Under the pieces are notes generated by a model, which saw nothing but the letters and a program-made list of their open reading frames with translations, did not search any database and had not been told where the DNA came from. A program made the position numbers and the translations under genes. Source: Pseudoalteromonas sp. Z1A8 (GTDB lineage: Bacteria > Pseudomonadota > Gammaproteobacteria > Enterobacterales > Alteromonadaceae). Taken from it: a stretch of DNA of 64,000 nucleotides. The DNA lies in assembly GCF_011378855.1 (NCBI RefSeq), contig NZ_WTLB01000007.1, forward strand, positions 1 through 64,000, written 5' to 3'. Below, piece after piece: positions 55,458 to 64,000 of the stretch (position 1 is its first letter; every line of letters begins with the position of its first letter).

Positions 55458-56528
55458 ATGGCTACACTTAATCAACATCGTGTATATATTCCAACCAATG
55501 CGCGCGCCAATCACTACTTACTGGCCGAAATAACGCCTGATGAAGCATTTTTTAATAGCTTTAGTAATATTAACTGCTGTTATAAGCGCATTGCTCGTCA
55601 GTTATTTGCATGTTGCGATGAATATGAAATTTATAATGTGCATTTACTAGCGAACGATAAACTACCCGTTGTGCGTTTTCATGATGAGTCATACCAGCTA
55701 GAAACCGATAAGCAAATGCTGTTTTTTTATAATCCTCGTTATCACGAAGCACATAAACTGCATTACACACCAGACAAAAAAAGTAAAAAAATACGTTTGT
55801 TGTTTTTAGCCACGGGTGACGATTTACGTGCAAATTCGGCCTTGTTCCACAATAAAGTACAAAAAGTATTAAACCTGCTACAAGAACAGTTATTTTTAAA
55901 TCAACCTCAATTTAAACTTAGAGATCACCAGCATTTAACTTACGATTTATTTGCTAAAGATAAAGGTAATAAAGAGAGCTACGGATATAAACTAAGAAGC
56001 CTCTACCCTCGTTACCAGTCAAGGCACTGCAATATACCGGGTGACTATGCTGAAATGACTTATGCAACATTTACTATCCCGGTCTCTCGTGCAATCAAAA
56101 CACAATTTCAAACATTGATGAACAATAACGATTTTGATAAGTTTTATGATTATTTTGCTTATGCATTTATTCGTGCGTGTCAAAATAACAAACTAAACCA
56201 TGGTGCGATGGTAGCTAATGGTGCTACGCCTATTGTTCGAAATAGTAAAATAGATAAAAGCGAAAGTAATACAGAGTTACAAAAGCTAAGCTTTGATATC
56301 GAATCAAAAGATAATCAAATCAAGTATTTTTATGAAGCAAGTAAATTAGTAGAAACACTTCACTTTGTTATTGTTGCGACGAGCCAGGATAAGCATGAAA
56401 TGGGGTATGGTCGGTTTATGAACCAAGTAGAAAAAACTATTCACGCATTATCCGATGAGCTTACTATAAATAAACAGCGCCAAGATTTATCAGTGCGCTT
56501 TTTTCAGCATATTAGTTATCCATTCTAA
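55458..56528 (+). CDS. DUF3083-like protein of unknown function
   Basis: A 356-residue cytoplasmic-looking protein with no signal peptide or membrane helix. It is rich in Lys, Tyr, Phe and Asn, with an aromatic N-terminal half (YIPTNARANHYLLAEITPDEAFF) and repeated basic stretches (DKKSKKIR). There are two Cys pairs (NCCYKR at 35-40 and ACC near 51-53). I believe it belongs to DUF3083, known to me only from Alteromonadales, but this is recollection. No catalytic motif is recognised. AAGGATTAGAAG precedes the ATG. It is a single gene ending in a strong terminator. Confidence 0.72.
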   Translation: MATLNQHRVYIPTNARANHYLLAEITPDEAFFNSFSNINCCYKRIARQLFACCDEYEIYNVHLLANDKLPVVRFHDESYQLETDKQMLFFYNPRYHEAHKLHYTPDKKSKKIRLLFLATGDDLRANSALFHNKVQKVLNLLQEQLFLNQPQFKLRDHQHLTYDLFAKDKGNKESYGYKLRSLYPRYQSRHCNIPGDYAEMTYATFTIPVSRAIKTQFQTLMNNNDFDKFYDYFAYAFIRACQNNKLNHGAMVANGATPIVRNSKIDKSESNTELQKLSFDIESKDNQIKYFYEASKLVETLHFVIVATSQDKHEMGYGRFMNQVEKTIHALSDELTINKQRQDLSVRFFQHISYPF

Positions 56529-56545
56529 ATATTTTTCGCCGATAA

Positions 56546-56574
56546 CAAAAAGGCCCGCATAAGCGGGCCTTTTT
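56546..56574. terminator. Bidirectional terminator between DUF3083-like gene and sucD
   Basis: AAAAAGGCCCGC and GCGGGCCTTTTT around ATAA, with T runs on both strands. Confidence 0.92.
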
Positions 56575-56589
56575 AAAAGAAACAAGCGA

Positions 56590-57462
56590 TTACCAGCCTG
56601 TTTTCTCTTTAAGTGCTTTACCAATATCAGCAAGTGAACGTACAGTTTTTACGCCCGCAGCTTCTAATGCAGCAAATTTTTCATCAGCAGTACCTTTACC
56701 GCCTGCGATGATTGCGCCAGCGTGACCCATACGCTTACCTTCTGGTGCAGTAACACCAGCAATGTAAGATACTACAGGTTTAGTTACGTTAGCTTTGATG
56801 TACTCTGCAGCTTCTTCTTCTGCAGTACCACCAATTTCACCAATCATTACGATTGCTTCAGTTTGTGGATCTTTTTCGAACATTTCTAAAACGTCGATAA
56901 AGTTAGTACCTGGAATTGGATCACCACCAATACCAACACACGTAGACTGACCAAAACCAGCATCAGTAGTTTGCTTAACTGCTTCGTACGTTAAAGTACC
57001 AGAGCGAGAAACAATACCTACTTTACCAGGTTTGTGGATATGACCAGGCATGATACCAATCTTAGTTTGACCAGGAGTAATAACACCTGGGCAGTTAGGA
57101 CCGATCATACGAGTACCTGTTTGATCTAGTTTGATTTTAACATCAACCATATCAAGTGTAGGGATACCTTCAGTAATACAAACTATTAGCTCGATACCAG
57201 CATCGATAGCTTCTAAGATTGCATCTTTACAGAAAGGAGCTGGTACGTAGATAACTGAAGCAGTTGCGCCAGTTTCTTTTACAGCATCACGAACTGTGTT
57301 GAATACAGGAAGACCAAGGTGCGTTTGACCGCCTTTACCTGGGCTAACACCACCAACCATTTGTGTACCATACTCAAGCGCTTGCTCTGAGTGGAAAGTA
57401 CCTTGGCCACCAGTGAAACCTTGACAGATAACTTTTGTATCTTTATTGATTAATACAGACAT
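56590..57462 (-). CDS. sucD: Succinyl-CoA synthetase, alpha subunit
   Basis: 290 residues. With SucC it converts succinyl-CoA plus ADP and phosphate to succinate, CoA and ATP. The CoA-binding Rossmann region [31 protein letters not shown] opens the chain, [13 protein letters not shown] and RSGTLTYE are conserved, and the phospho-His lies in [10 protein letters not shown] near residue 247. It overlaps the sucC stop by one base. Last gene of the TCA cluster. Confidence 0.98.
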   Translation of the reverse strand: MSVLINKDTKVICQGFTGGQGTFHSEQALEYGTQMVGGVSPGKGGQTHLGLPVFNTVRDAVKETGATASVIYVPAPFCKDAILEAIDAGIELIVCITEGIPTLDMVDVKIKLDQTGTRMIGPNCPGVITPGQTKIGIMPGHIHKPGKVGIVSRSGTLTYEAVKQTTDAGFGQSTCVGIGGDPIPGTNFIDVLEMFEKDPQTEAIVMIGEIGGTAEEEAAEYIKANVTKPVVSYIAGVTAPEGKRMGHAGAIIAGGKGTADEKFAALEAAGVKTVRSLADIGKALKEKTGW

Positions 57463-58628
57463 TATTTGCCCTCCGCAGCAGCAACAACTTTTTCAGCAGC
57501 GTCTGTTAGTGATTCAGCAGCAATGATATCTAGACCAGAGTTCTTAAGAACTTCACGACCTAATTCAGCATTAGTACCTTCTAAACGTACAACTACTGGT
57601 ACGGTTACGCCAACTTCTTTAACTGCACCAATGATGCCTTCAGCAATCATGTCACAACGTACGATACCGCCAAAGATATTTACTAAAACAGCTTTAACAT
57701 TGTCGTCAGAAAGAATGATTTTGAATGCTTCAGAAACACGTTCTTTAGTAGCACCGCCACCAACATCCAAGAAGTTAGCCGGCTTGCCGCCGTGTAGGTT
57801 TACGATGTCCATAGTACCCATTGCTAGGCCTGCACCGTTAACCATACAACCAACATTACCGTCTAGAGCAACGTAGTTAAGCTCGAAGCTTGCTGCGTGT
57901 GCTTCACGAGCATCTTCTTGAGATGGATCGTGGAATTCACGGATTTTAGGTTGACGGTAAAGTGCATTACCATCAATACCGATTTTTCCGTCAAGACAGT
58001 GAAGGTTGCCTTCGTCTGTAATTACTAACGGGTTGATTTCAAGTAGTGCGAAATCAAAATCAGTGAACATTTTACCAAGACCCATAAAGATCTTAACAAA
58101 CTGTTTCATTTGTACTGGGTTAAGACCCAATTTGAAACCTAGTTCACGTGCTTGGTAAGCTTGAGGACCAACTAACGGGTCGATCTCTGCTTTGTGGATA
58201 AGCTCTGGTGTTTCTTCAGCAACAGTTTCAATTTCAACGCCGCCTTCAGTAGACGCCATGAAAACTACTTTACGAGATGCACGGTCAACTACTGCACCTA
58301 GGTACAATTCGTTAGCAATGTCAGTACAGCTTTCTACTAAAATTTTAGCTACTGGCTGGCCTTTCTCGTCTGTTTGGTAAGTAACTAGGTTTTTACCTAA
58401 CCAGTTAGCTGCAAACGCTTTTACTTCTTCGATAGTTTTAACTAGCTTTACGCCGCCAGCTTTACCACGTCCACCTGCGTGAACCTGAGTTTTAACAACC
58501 CACATATCGCCGCCAATTTTTTCAGCAGCTGCAGCAGCTTCTTCAGGTGTATCGCAAGCGTAACCTGTAGAAACTGGTAAACCATATTCGGCAAAAAGTT
58601 GTTTTGCCTGATACTCATGCAAATTCAT
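57462..58628 (-). CDS. sucC: Succinyl-CoA synthetase, beta subunit
   Basis: 388 residues with an ATP-grasp domain ([60 protein letters not shown]) and a C-terminal ligase domain ([38 protein letters not shown]). Length is as in E. coli. A 177-base gap with an intrinsic terminator separates it from sucB, so it probably has its own promoter in 58630-58740 as well as read-through. Confidence 0.98.
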   Translation of the reverse strand: MNLHEYQAKQLFAEYGLPVSTGYACDTPEEAAAAAEKIGGDMWVVKTQVHAGGRGKAGGVKLVKTIEEVKAFAANWLGKNLVTYQTDEKGQPVAKILVESCTDIANELYLGAVVDRASRKVVFMASTEGGVEIETVAEETPELIHKAEIDPLVGPQAYQARELGFKLGLNPVQMKQFVKIFMGLGKMFTDFDFALLEINPLVITDEGNLHCLDGKIGIDGNALYRQPKIREFHDPSQEDAREAHAASFELNYVALDGNVGCMVNGAGLAMGTMDIVNLHGGKPANFLDVGGGATKERVSEAFKIILSDDNVKAVLVNIFGGIVRCDMIAEGIIGAVKEVGVTVPVVVRLEGTNAELGREVLKNSGLDIIAAESLTDAAEKVVAAAEGK

Positions 58629-58754
58629 GATGCTTTATCCAATTTTTTATACTAAAAGAGCTGAATATTTTTTCAAATAAACAACTATCCCAAATTGCGC
58701 ACCTAGTATAGATCCCAAGGCTTAACATGAAAACCCCAGTAAGACCAAAGGCGC

Positions 58755-58787
58755 AAAAAAAAAGCTGTGAATGTTCATTCACAGCTT
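58755..58787 (-). terminator. Intrinsic terminator between sucB and sucC
   Basis: On the minus strand AAGCTGTGAAT, GAAC, ATTCACAGCTT is followed by nine T residues. It is a strong structure 19 bases past the sucB stop. Confidence 0.92.
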
Positions 58788-58805
58788 ACATTTCATACAA
58801 CTAGA

Positions 58806-60323
58806 TTAAACATCTAGCAATAAGCGAGTTGGATCTTCAAGTAACTCTTTAATAGTCACTAAGAAACCAACAGATTCTTTACCATCAATGATGCGGTGGT
58901 CATAAGAAAGTGCTAAATACATCATAGGAAGTATTTCAACTTTACCATTTACTGCCATAGGACGGTCTTGGATTTTATGCATACCCAAAATCGAAGATTG
59001 TGGCAAGTTAATGATAGGTGTAGATAGTAATGAGCCAAATACACCACCATTAGTAATAGTGAAGTTACCACCCGTCATATCAGCAAGCGTTAGCTTACCA
59101 TCACGACCTTTAAGTGCTAGTTCACGAATACCTTTTTCGATTTCAGCAACAGATAGTTTGTCACAATCTTTAAGTACTGGAGTAACTAGACCACGTGGAG
59201 TAGATACTGCAATGCTGATATCAAAATAGTTGTGGTAAACAATATCGTCACCATCAATAGATGCGTTAACATCTGGGAAACGCTTAAGTGCTTCAGTTAC
59301 CGCTTTCACGTAGAAAGACATGAAACCTAAACGAATACCATGACGCTTTTCAAACGTTTCTTGATACTGCTTACGAAGGCTCATGATTGGTCCCATGTTC
59401 ACTTCGTTGAATGTAGTTAACATTGCAGTTGAGTTTTTAGCTTCAAGAAGACGTGTCGCAATCGTTTTACGTAAACGAGTCATAGGAACACGTTTTTGAG
59501 TACGATCGCCCATCGGTGCTGCTGGAGCAGAAGCTTCTGCTTTTTTAGCCGCTGGCGCTGGTGCTTTTAAGAAAGTATCAACGTCTTCTTTAGTTACACG
59601 ACCATTTTTACCCGTGCCTTTAATTTTAGAAGCGTCTAAGCCTTTCTCAGCGATTAAACGACGAACTGATGGAGTTAACACATCTGAACTTTCGCTTGAA
59701 TCTGCTGCTGGCGCTGCGTCTGCTTTTGCAGCTGGAGCCGCTGGTGTACCGCCTGCTTTAACCGAACCAATTACTTGCTCGCCTAATACAGTATCGCCTT
59801 CGCCGTGAATGATATCACCCATGATGCCATCTTCTTGAGCTACTACTTCAAGAACAACTTTATCTGTTTCAATATCTACCAAGTTTTGGTCGCGTGTTAC
59901 AGCGTCACCTGGTTGTACATGCCATGTAGCAATTGTTGCGTCTGCAACTGATTCTGGAAGTACAGGTACTTTAATATCCACTTCTTTACCTTCTGATGCT
60001 GGTGCTGATTGCGCCGCTGGCGCGTCTTCTGATTTAGCTGGTGCTGATTCTTCTTTAGTTGAACCTTCACTTGCTGGCGCTGCATCAGCATCACCAAGTA
60101 AACCCATAACTTGATCGCCAAGTACGGTTGCACCTTCTTCTTGTGATATCTCTGTAATTACACCGTCGTGCTGTGCAACAACTTCTAGAACCACTTTATC
60201 TGTTTCAATGTCTACTAAGTTTTGATCACGAGTTACTTTGTCGCCAACACTTACATGCCATGTAGCAACGGTAGCATCTGCAACCGACTCAGGAAGAACA
60301 GGAACTTTAATTTCTGTGCTCAT
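58806..60323 (-). CDS. sucB: 2-oxoglutarate dehydrogenase E2 (dihydrolipoyl succinyltransferase)
   Basis: 505 residues, longer than the usual roughly 400. Two N-terminal lipoyl domains (about 1-77 and 113-190, each with [10 protein letters not shown] carrying the lipoyl Lys) are joined by Ala/Pro/Glu-rich linkers. A peripheral-subunit-binding domain follows ([27 protein letters not shown], about 217-243), and then the catalytic domain ending [19 protein letters not shown]. coli SucB has a single lipoyl domain. It makes succinyl-CoA. It starts three bases after the sucA stop. Confidence 0.96.
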   Translation of the reverse strand: MSTEIKVPVLPESVADATVATWHVSVGDKVTRDQNLVDIETDKVVLEVVAQHDGVITEISQEEGATVLGDQVMGLLGDADAAPASEGSTKEESAPAKSEDAPAAQSAPASEGKEVDIKVPVLPESVADATIATWHVQPGDAVTRDQNLVDIETDKVVLEVVAQEDGIMGDIIHGEGDTVLGEQVIGSVKAGGTPAAPAAKADAAPAADSSESSDVLTPSVRRLIAEKGLDASKIKGTGKNGRVTKEDVDTFLKAPAPAAKKAEASAPAAPMGDRTQKRVPMTRLRKTIATRLLEAKNSTAMLTTFNEVNMGPIMSLRKQYQETFEKRHGIRLGFMSFYVKAVTEALKRFPDVNASIDGDDIVYHNYFDISIAVSTPRGLVTPVLKDCDKLSVAEIEKGIRELALKGRDGKLTLADMTGGNFTITNGGVFGSLLSTPIINLPQSSILGMHKIQDRPMAVNGKVEILPMMYLALSYDHRIIDGKESVGFLVTIKELLEDPTRLLLDV

Positions 60324-60326
60324 TGC

Positions 60327-63146
60327 TTATCCTTTATTTTCTATAGTAAGCGCGTCGGCAACGAGCGCTTGTTGTTCTTTAGTATGTACTGACATGTAAC
60401 CACACGCTGGTGATGCAGATGCTTTACGTCCTGCATACTTTAATTTAGCACCTTGTGGGATTGCATCAATAAAGTGATGTTGTGAACAGTACCATGCACC
60501 TTGGTTTTGTGGCTCTTCTTGACACCATACAAAATCAGTTACATGTTGGTAGCGTTTCATAATTGTTTGCATTTCGTCGTGTGGGAACGGATATAGCTGT
60601 TCAACACGTACAATTGCAACATTATCTTGCTCAAGCTTACGACGTTCTTGTAATAGTTCGTAGTAAACTTTACCACTACAAAATACAACACGTTCTACTT
60701 TCTCCGGCTTAATATCATCAATTTCATCGATCATATTATGGAAAACACCGTGTGAAAGCTCTTCAAGTGATGAAGTAGCAAGAGGGTGACGAAGTAACGA
60801 CTTAGGTGTCATTACAATCAGTGGACGACGAAGTGGTCGAACTGATTGACGACGAAGCATAGCGTAAACTTGTGCCGGAGTAGACGGAACACACACTTGC
60901 ATGTTGTGATCAGCACATAGTTGTAAGAAACGCTCTAAACGCGCTGAACTATGCTCTGGGCCTTGACCTTCGTAGCCATGCGGTAACAAAATTGTAAGAC
61001 CACATAAACGGCCCCATTTTTGCTCACCAGAACTTAAGAATTGGTCAAATACAACCTGTGCACCATTGGCGAAATCACCAAACTGCGCTTCCCAAAGTAT
61101 TAGTGATGTAGGCTCTGCTGTTGCATAACCATACTCAAAAGCAACAACGGCTTCTTCAGATAAAACCGAATCAAATACTTGGAAAGTACCTTGGTCTTTA
61201 CTTAGATGCTCTAAAGGAGTGTACGTAGCACCATCAGTTTGACTATGAACAACAGCATGGCGATGGAAGAATGTACCACGACCAGAATCTTGTCCAGTTA
61301 AACGAATGTCAGTGCCTTCTGTCGCAATTGTTGCATAAGCAAGTGTTTCTGCCATACCCCAATCAAGCGCTTTTTCACCACTTGCCATTAACTTACGATC
61401 ATCGTAAATCTTTTTAACACGAGATTGAGCAACATATTGCTCTGGGTAAGTTGCAATTTTTTCACCCAGTTCTTTTAGTCTTTCAACAGAAACACTCGCG
61501 TCGTAATCAACATTCCACTCGTGGCCAACATATTTAGCCCAATCTGAAGAATGCGAAGTTTCTGGCTGTATTTCTGAAACAACACAGTTGCCTTCATCTA
61601 ATGCATTACGGTAATCATCTGCTAGAGCTTTAACTTCTTGTTCAGAGAAAGAGCCTTCTGCAATCAATTGATCAGCGTATATTAAACGTGGAACTGGGTG
61701 TTTTTTAATTTTTTGGTACATTAAAGGCTGTGTAGCATTAGGCTCATCAGCTTCATTGTGACCATGGCGACGGTAACACACTAAATCGATAACTACGTCG
61801 CGTTTAAACTGGTTTCTGAAATCAAGTGCAAGTTGTGTAACAAATGCAACAGCTTCAGGATCATCAGAATTAACATGAAATATTGGTGACTGAACCATTT
61901 TGGCTATGTCAGTACAATATACAGTTGAGCGTACATCATCTTGTTTAGACGTTGTAAAACCTACTTGGTTATTTACAACAATGCGTATACTACCACCACA
62001 GCTAAAGCCATTAGTTTGTGACAAGTTAAATGTTTCTTGTACAACACCCTGACCAGTAACTGCAGAGTCACCATGAATTGTAATTGGTAGAGCTTTAATA
62101 CCAGAGCTGTCACCTAAGCGATCTAGGCGAGCACGAACTGAGCCCATAACTACCGGATTTACAATTTCAAGATGAGATGGGTTGAACGCAAGCGCCATAT
62201 GTACGTTGCCACCTTTAGTAGCAAAGTCAGATGAATAACCCATGTGATATTTAACATCGCCAGAACTTAATGTTTCTTTGTGTTTACCAGCAAATTCATC
62301 AAATAATTCTGATGGATTTTTACCAAGTACATTCACAAGAACATTTAAACGACCACGGTGAGCCATACCAATAACAGCTTCTTGTTGGCCGCTTTCACCA
62401 GCGCGGTGAATAAGCTCTTTTAGCATTGGAACTAACGCATCGCCACCTTCAAGTGAGAAACGCTTAGCACCTGGGAACTTAGCCCCTAAATATTTTTCAA
62501 GACCATCAGCAGCCGTAAGACCTTTTAGGATACGTAGCTTTTCATCTTTTGAGAATTTTGGCCTAGACTGAACAGATTCTAAACGCTGTTGTAACCAACG
62601 CTTTTCCTCTGTTGATGTGATGTGCATATACTCAGCGCCAATTGAACCACAATATGTAGTTTTTAGTGCTTGGTATAGTTCACCTAAAGGCATAGTATCG
62701 CGCCCTACGGCAAACGACCCTACGTTAAACTCGCGGTCAAAATCACTTGAAGATAGGTCGTGGTACTCTAGCTCTAAATCTCGTACACGCTCTCGTTGCC
62801 AAATACCTAATGGATCTAGGTTTGCATTTTGGTGTCCACGAAAACGGAAAGCATTAATAAGTTGTAGAACTTTAACCTGTTTAAGGTCACCGCCACTACC
62901 CTCTGCTACCACTACTTCTCTATGCTTGTTTTTTGCAAGCTGTGCAAACTGCGCTCGAACTTCTGAATGTTTTATTTCAACATCCACACCATCAACTTTA
63001 GGTAATTGTTCGAACACTTCTCGCCATTCATCTGGCACAGAAGTCGCATCGTCTAAATACGCTTCATAAAGCTCTTCTACATAAGCAACGTTGCCGCCGT
63101 TTAAATGTGAAGATTCTAGCCATGCCTTCATCACACCTTCGTGCAT
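60327..63146 (-). CDS. sucA: 2-oxoglutarate dehydrogenase E1
   Basis: A 939-residue thiamine-diphosphate decarboxylase of the 2-oxoglutarate dehydrogenase complex. N-terminal E2-binding arm MKAWLESSHLNGGNVAYVEELYEAYL; ThDP region GMAHRGRLNVLVNVLGK, HGDSAVTGQGVVQETFNLS and NNQVGFTTS; and transketolase domain SGRGTFFHRHAVVHSQ. Typical length. It lies 91 bases after sdhB, beyond a hairpin, giving the order sdhAB-sucAB-sucCD. Confidence 0.98.
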   Translation of the reverse strand: MHEGVMKAWLESSHLNGGNVAYVEELYEAYLDDATSVPDEWREVFEQLPKVDGVDVEIKHSEVRAQFAQLAKNKHREVVVAEGSGGDLKQVKVLQLINAFRFRGHQNANLDPLGIWQRERVRDLELEYHDLSSSDFDREFNVGSFAVGRDTMPLGELYQALKTTYCGSIGAEYMHITSTEEKRWLQQRLESVQSRPKFSKDEKLRILKGLTAADGLEKYLGAKFPGAKRFSLEGGDALVPMLKELIHRAGESGQQEAVIGMAHRGRLNVLVNVLGKNPSELFDEFAGKHKETLSSGDVKYHMGYSSDFATKGGNVHMALAFNPSHLEIVNPVVMGSVRARLDRLGDSSGIKALPITIHGDSAVTGQGVVQETFNLSQTNGFSCGGSIRIVVNNQVGFTTSKQDDVRSTVYCTDIAKMVQSPIFHVNSDDPEAVAFVTQLALDFRNQFKRDVVIDLVCYRRHGHNEADEPNATQPLMYQKIKKHPVPRLIYADQLIAEGSFSEQEVKALADDYRNALDEGNCVVSEIQPETSHSSDWAKYVGHEWNVDYDASVSVERLKELGEKIATYPEQYVAQSRVKKIYDDRKLMASGEKALDWGMAETLAYATIATEGTDIRLTGQDSGRGTFFHRHAVVHSQTDGATYTPLEHLSKDQGTFQVFDSVLSEEAVVAFEYGYATAEPTSLILWEAQFGDFANGAQVVFDQFLSSGEQKWGRLCGLTILLPHGYEGQGPEHSSARLERFLQLCADHNMQVCVPSTPAQVYAMLRRQSVRPLRRPLIVMTPKSLLRHPLATSSLEELSHGVFHNMIDEIDDIKPEKVERVVFCSGKVYYELLQERRKLEQDNVAIVRVEQLYPFPHDEMQTIMKRYQHVTDFVWCQEEPQNQGAWYCSQHHFIDAIPQGAKLKYAGRKASASPACGYMSVHTKEQQALVADALTIENKG

Positions 63147-63191
63147 TTATAAGCCCTTTTCTTTAGCGCAGAAATTAATAGTTATCATAAC

Positions 63192-63222
63192 AAGATGGCT
63201 AATAATCTGTATTAGCCATCTT
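63192..63222 (-). terminator. Hairpin between sdhB and sucA
   Basis: AAGATGGCTAATA and TATTAGCCATCTT form a 13-base perfect stem with a five-base loop. No T run follows on the minus strand, so it may be an RNA-processing or partial attenuation hairpin. Confidence 0.6.
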
Positions 63223-63237
63223 ACGTTTACTAAGTAA

Positions 63238-63954
63238 TCAAACCGCTCGGTTTAATAACATAGATTTGATTTGTCCAATTGCTTTGGTCGGATTAAGACC
63301 CTTAGGACAAACGCTAACACAGTTCATGATACTGTGGCAACGGAACACACTGAACGCATCGTCTAAATCCGCTAAACGTTCTTCAGTTGCTGTATCTCGG
63401 CTATCAGCCAAGAAACGGTAAGCGTGAAGAAGGCCTGCTGGACCAATGAACTTGTCTGGATTCCACCAGAACGAAGGACACGATGTTGAACAACATGCAC
63501 ACAAAATACACTCATATAGCCCATCTAATTTATCACGTTCTTCAATAGATTGAAGACGTTCGCCTGCTGCAGGCTGATCATTAATTAGATAAGGTTTAAC
63601 TTTTTCGTACTGAGTGTAGAACTGACTCATGTCAATAACAAGGTCACGAACCACAGGTAAGCCAGGTAAAGGACGTACTACAATTTTACCTTTGCCATTT
63701 TTTTGCAGCGTAGATAAAGGAGTAATACATGCTAAACCATTTTTACCATTCATGTTAACACCATCAGATCCACACACACCTTCACGGCATGAACGACGGA
63801 AAGATAATGTTGGATCTTGTTCTTTTAAAAGAATAAGTGCATCCAATACCATCATGTCGTGACCTTCCTCTGTTTGCAAGGTGTATTCTTGCATACGAGG
63901 AGCGTTGTCAACATCTGGATTATAACGATAAACTGAAAATTGTACTTGTGCCAT
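63238..63954 (-). CDS. sdhB: Succinate dehydrogenase iron-sulfur subunit
   Basis: 238 residues. It links SdhA to the membrane anchor through three clusters: [2Fe-2S] in [21 protein letters not shown] (about 57-77), [4Fe-4S] in [12 protein letters not shown] (about 149-160) and [3Fe-4S] in CHSIMNC...CPKGLNP (about 206-222). Length matches E. coli. It begins 10 bases after the sdhA stop, within sdhCDAB. Confidence 0.98.
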   Translation of the reverse strand: MAQVQFSVYRYNPDVDNAPRMQEYTLQTEEGHDMMVLDALILLKEQDPTLSFRRSCREGVCGSDGVNMNGKNGLACITPLSTLQKNGKGKIVVRPLPGLPVVRDLVIDMSQFYTQYEKVKPYLINDQPAAGERLQSIEERDKLDGLYECILCACCSTSCPSFWWNPDKFIGPAGLLHAYRFLADSRDTATEERLADLDDAFSVFRCHSIMNCVSVCPKGLNPTKAIGQIKSMLLNRAV

Positions 63955-63964
63955 CGTCTATCTC

Positions 63965-64000
63965 CTAGTAAACACGTGCTTTAGGTGGGAAAGCTTCACG
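63965..64000 (-). CDS. sdhA: Succinate dehydrogenase flavoprotein subunit, C-terminal end
   Basis: Only the last 11 codons are inside the window, reading REAFPPKARVY then TAG. This matches the SdhA C-terminus, which ends in a P-P-K-x-R-x-Y pattern in E. coli, and the position immediately upstream of sdhB fits. The rest of the gene lies beyond the window edge. Confidence 0.88.
   Translation of the reverse strand, partial: REAFPPKARVY

Noticed and set aside
57466..57876. Plus-strand 136-codon frame opposite sucC
   Set aside because: It is antisense to a certain gene, its Ser/Thr/Pro-rich composition follows from reverse-complement codon bias, and it has no family signature.
62617..63069. Plus-strand 150-codon frame opposite sucA
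   Set aside because: It is a shadow of the conserved sucA N-terminal region, Ser/Arg-rich without motifs.
1..64000. CRISPR arrays, tRNA or rRNA genes, prophage
   Set aside because: There are no regularly spaced repeats, no cloverleaf-like segments with a T-loop that I could find, no rRNA-like sequence, and no phage structural or integrase genes.

Overview
The window looks like a chromosomal segment of a marine Alteromonadales bacterium, most probably Pseudoalteromonas. The basis is the low GC content, proteins of gammaproteobacterial type throughout, a SeqA/FldA/Fur gene block ordered as in enteric bacteria, an sdh-suc TCA cluster, and DUF3083- and DUF3025-type genes that I associate with this order. 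This assignment is inference from sequence character and was not checked by a search. Nearly all genes are housekeeping or metabolic. Accessory material is confined to the left edge and to 31.9-33.4 kb.

Left edge (1-1236): a minus-strand ORF with a PD-(D/E)xK-like N-terminal domain starts 36 bases after a 100-bp imperfect palindrome with the architecture of an integron attC site. It is best read as an integron gene cassette. From 1.2 to 8.2 kb lie assorted single genes: a cold-shock/excalibur membrane protein, a TRIC-type membrane protein, DUF421 and DUF302 proteins, glyoxalase I, a zinc-ribbon membrane protein, HtpX with operator-like repeats upstream, and a FAD oxidoreductase. From 8.4 to 13.6 kb is a complete late biotin pathway: bioBFCD divergent from bioA across a BirA-type operator. 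From 13.7 to 18.2 kb is a Fur-box-controlled ferric-iron ABC operon led by an unrecognised secreted helical protein. From 18.6 to 21.9 kb is a signalling operon (PAS histidine kinase, CheY-like receiver, HD-GYP response regulator) ending in a Vat-type acetyltransferase.

Middle (21.9-43.1 kb): a small P-loop kinase, asnS, etfBA divergent from the ETF-quinone oxidoreductase over two ACGT-centred palindromes, an acyl-CoA thioesterase, an outer-membrane barrel, trmO and proS. Then comes a decayed LpxH-like phosphatase gene carrying two insertions of one MITE family, with a different MITE just upstream. After it follow a hybrid sensor kinase, a NatAB-type ABC exporter with a DUF3025 gene, an M28 lipoprotein peptidase, a Fur-box-preceded membrane transporter and a DUF805 protein.

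Right part (43.2-64 kb): the branched-chain 2-oxoacid dehydrogenase operon, preceded by a perfect 26-bp palindrome resembling the one between etfB and the ETF-QO gene, which suggests shared control. Next are astE, then pgm-seqA divergent from ybfF-DUF2788-ybfE-fldA-fur, glnS, a DUF3083-like gene, and the minus-strand cluster sdhA(end)-sdhB-sucA-sucB-sucC-sucD with an intrinsic terminator between sucB and sucC. Electrons from acyl-CoA and branched-chain oxidation (Etf, EtfD) and carbon from the Bkd and Suc complexes meet in the respiratory chain, so much of this half serves amino-acid and organic-acid catabolism.
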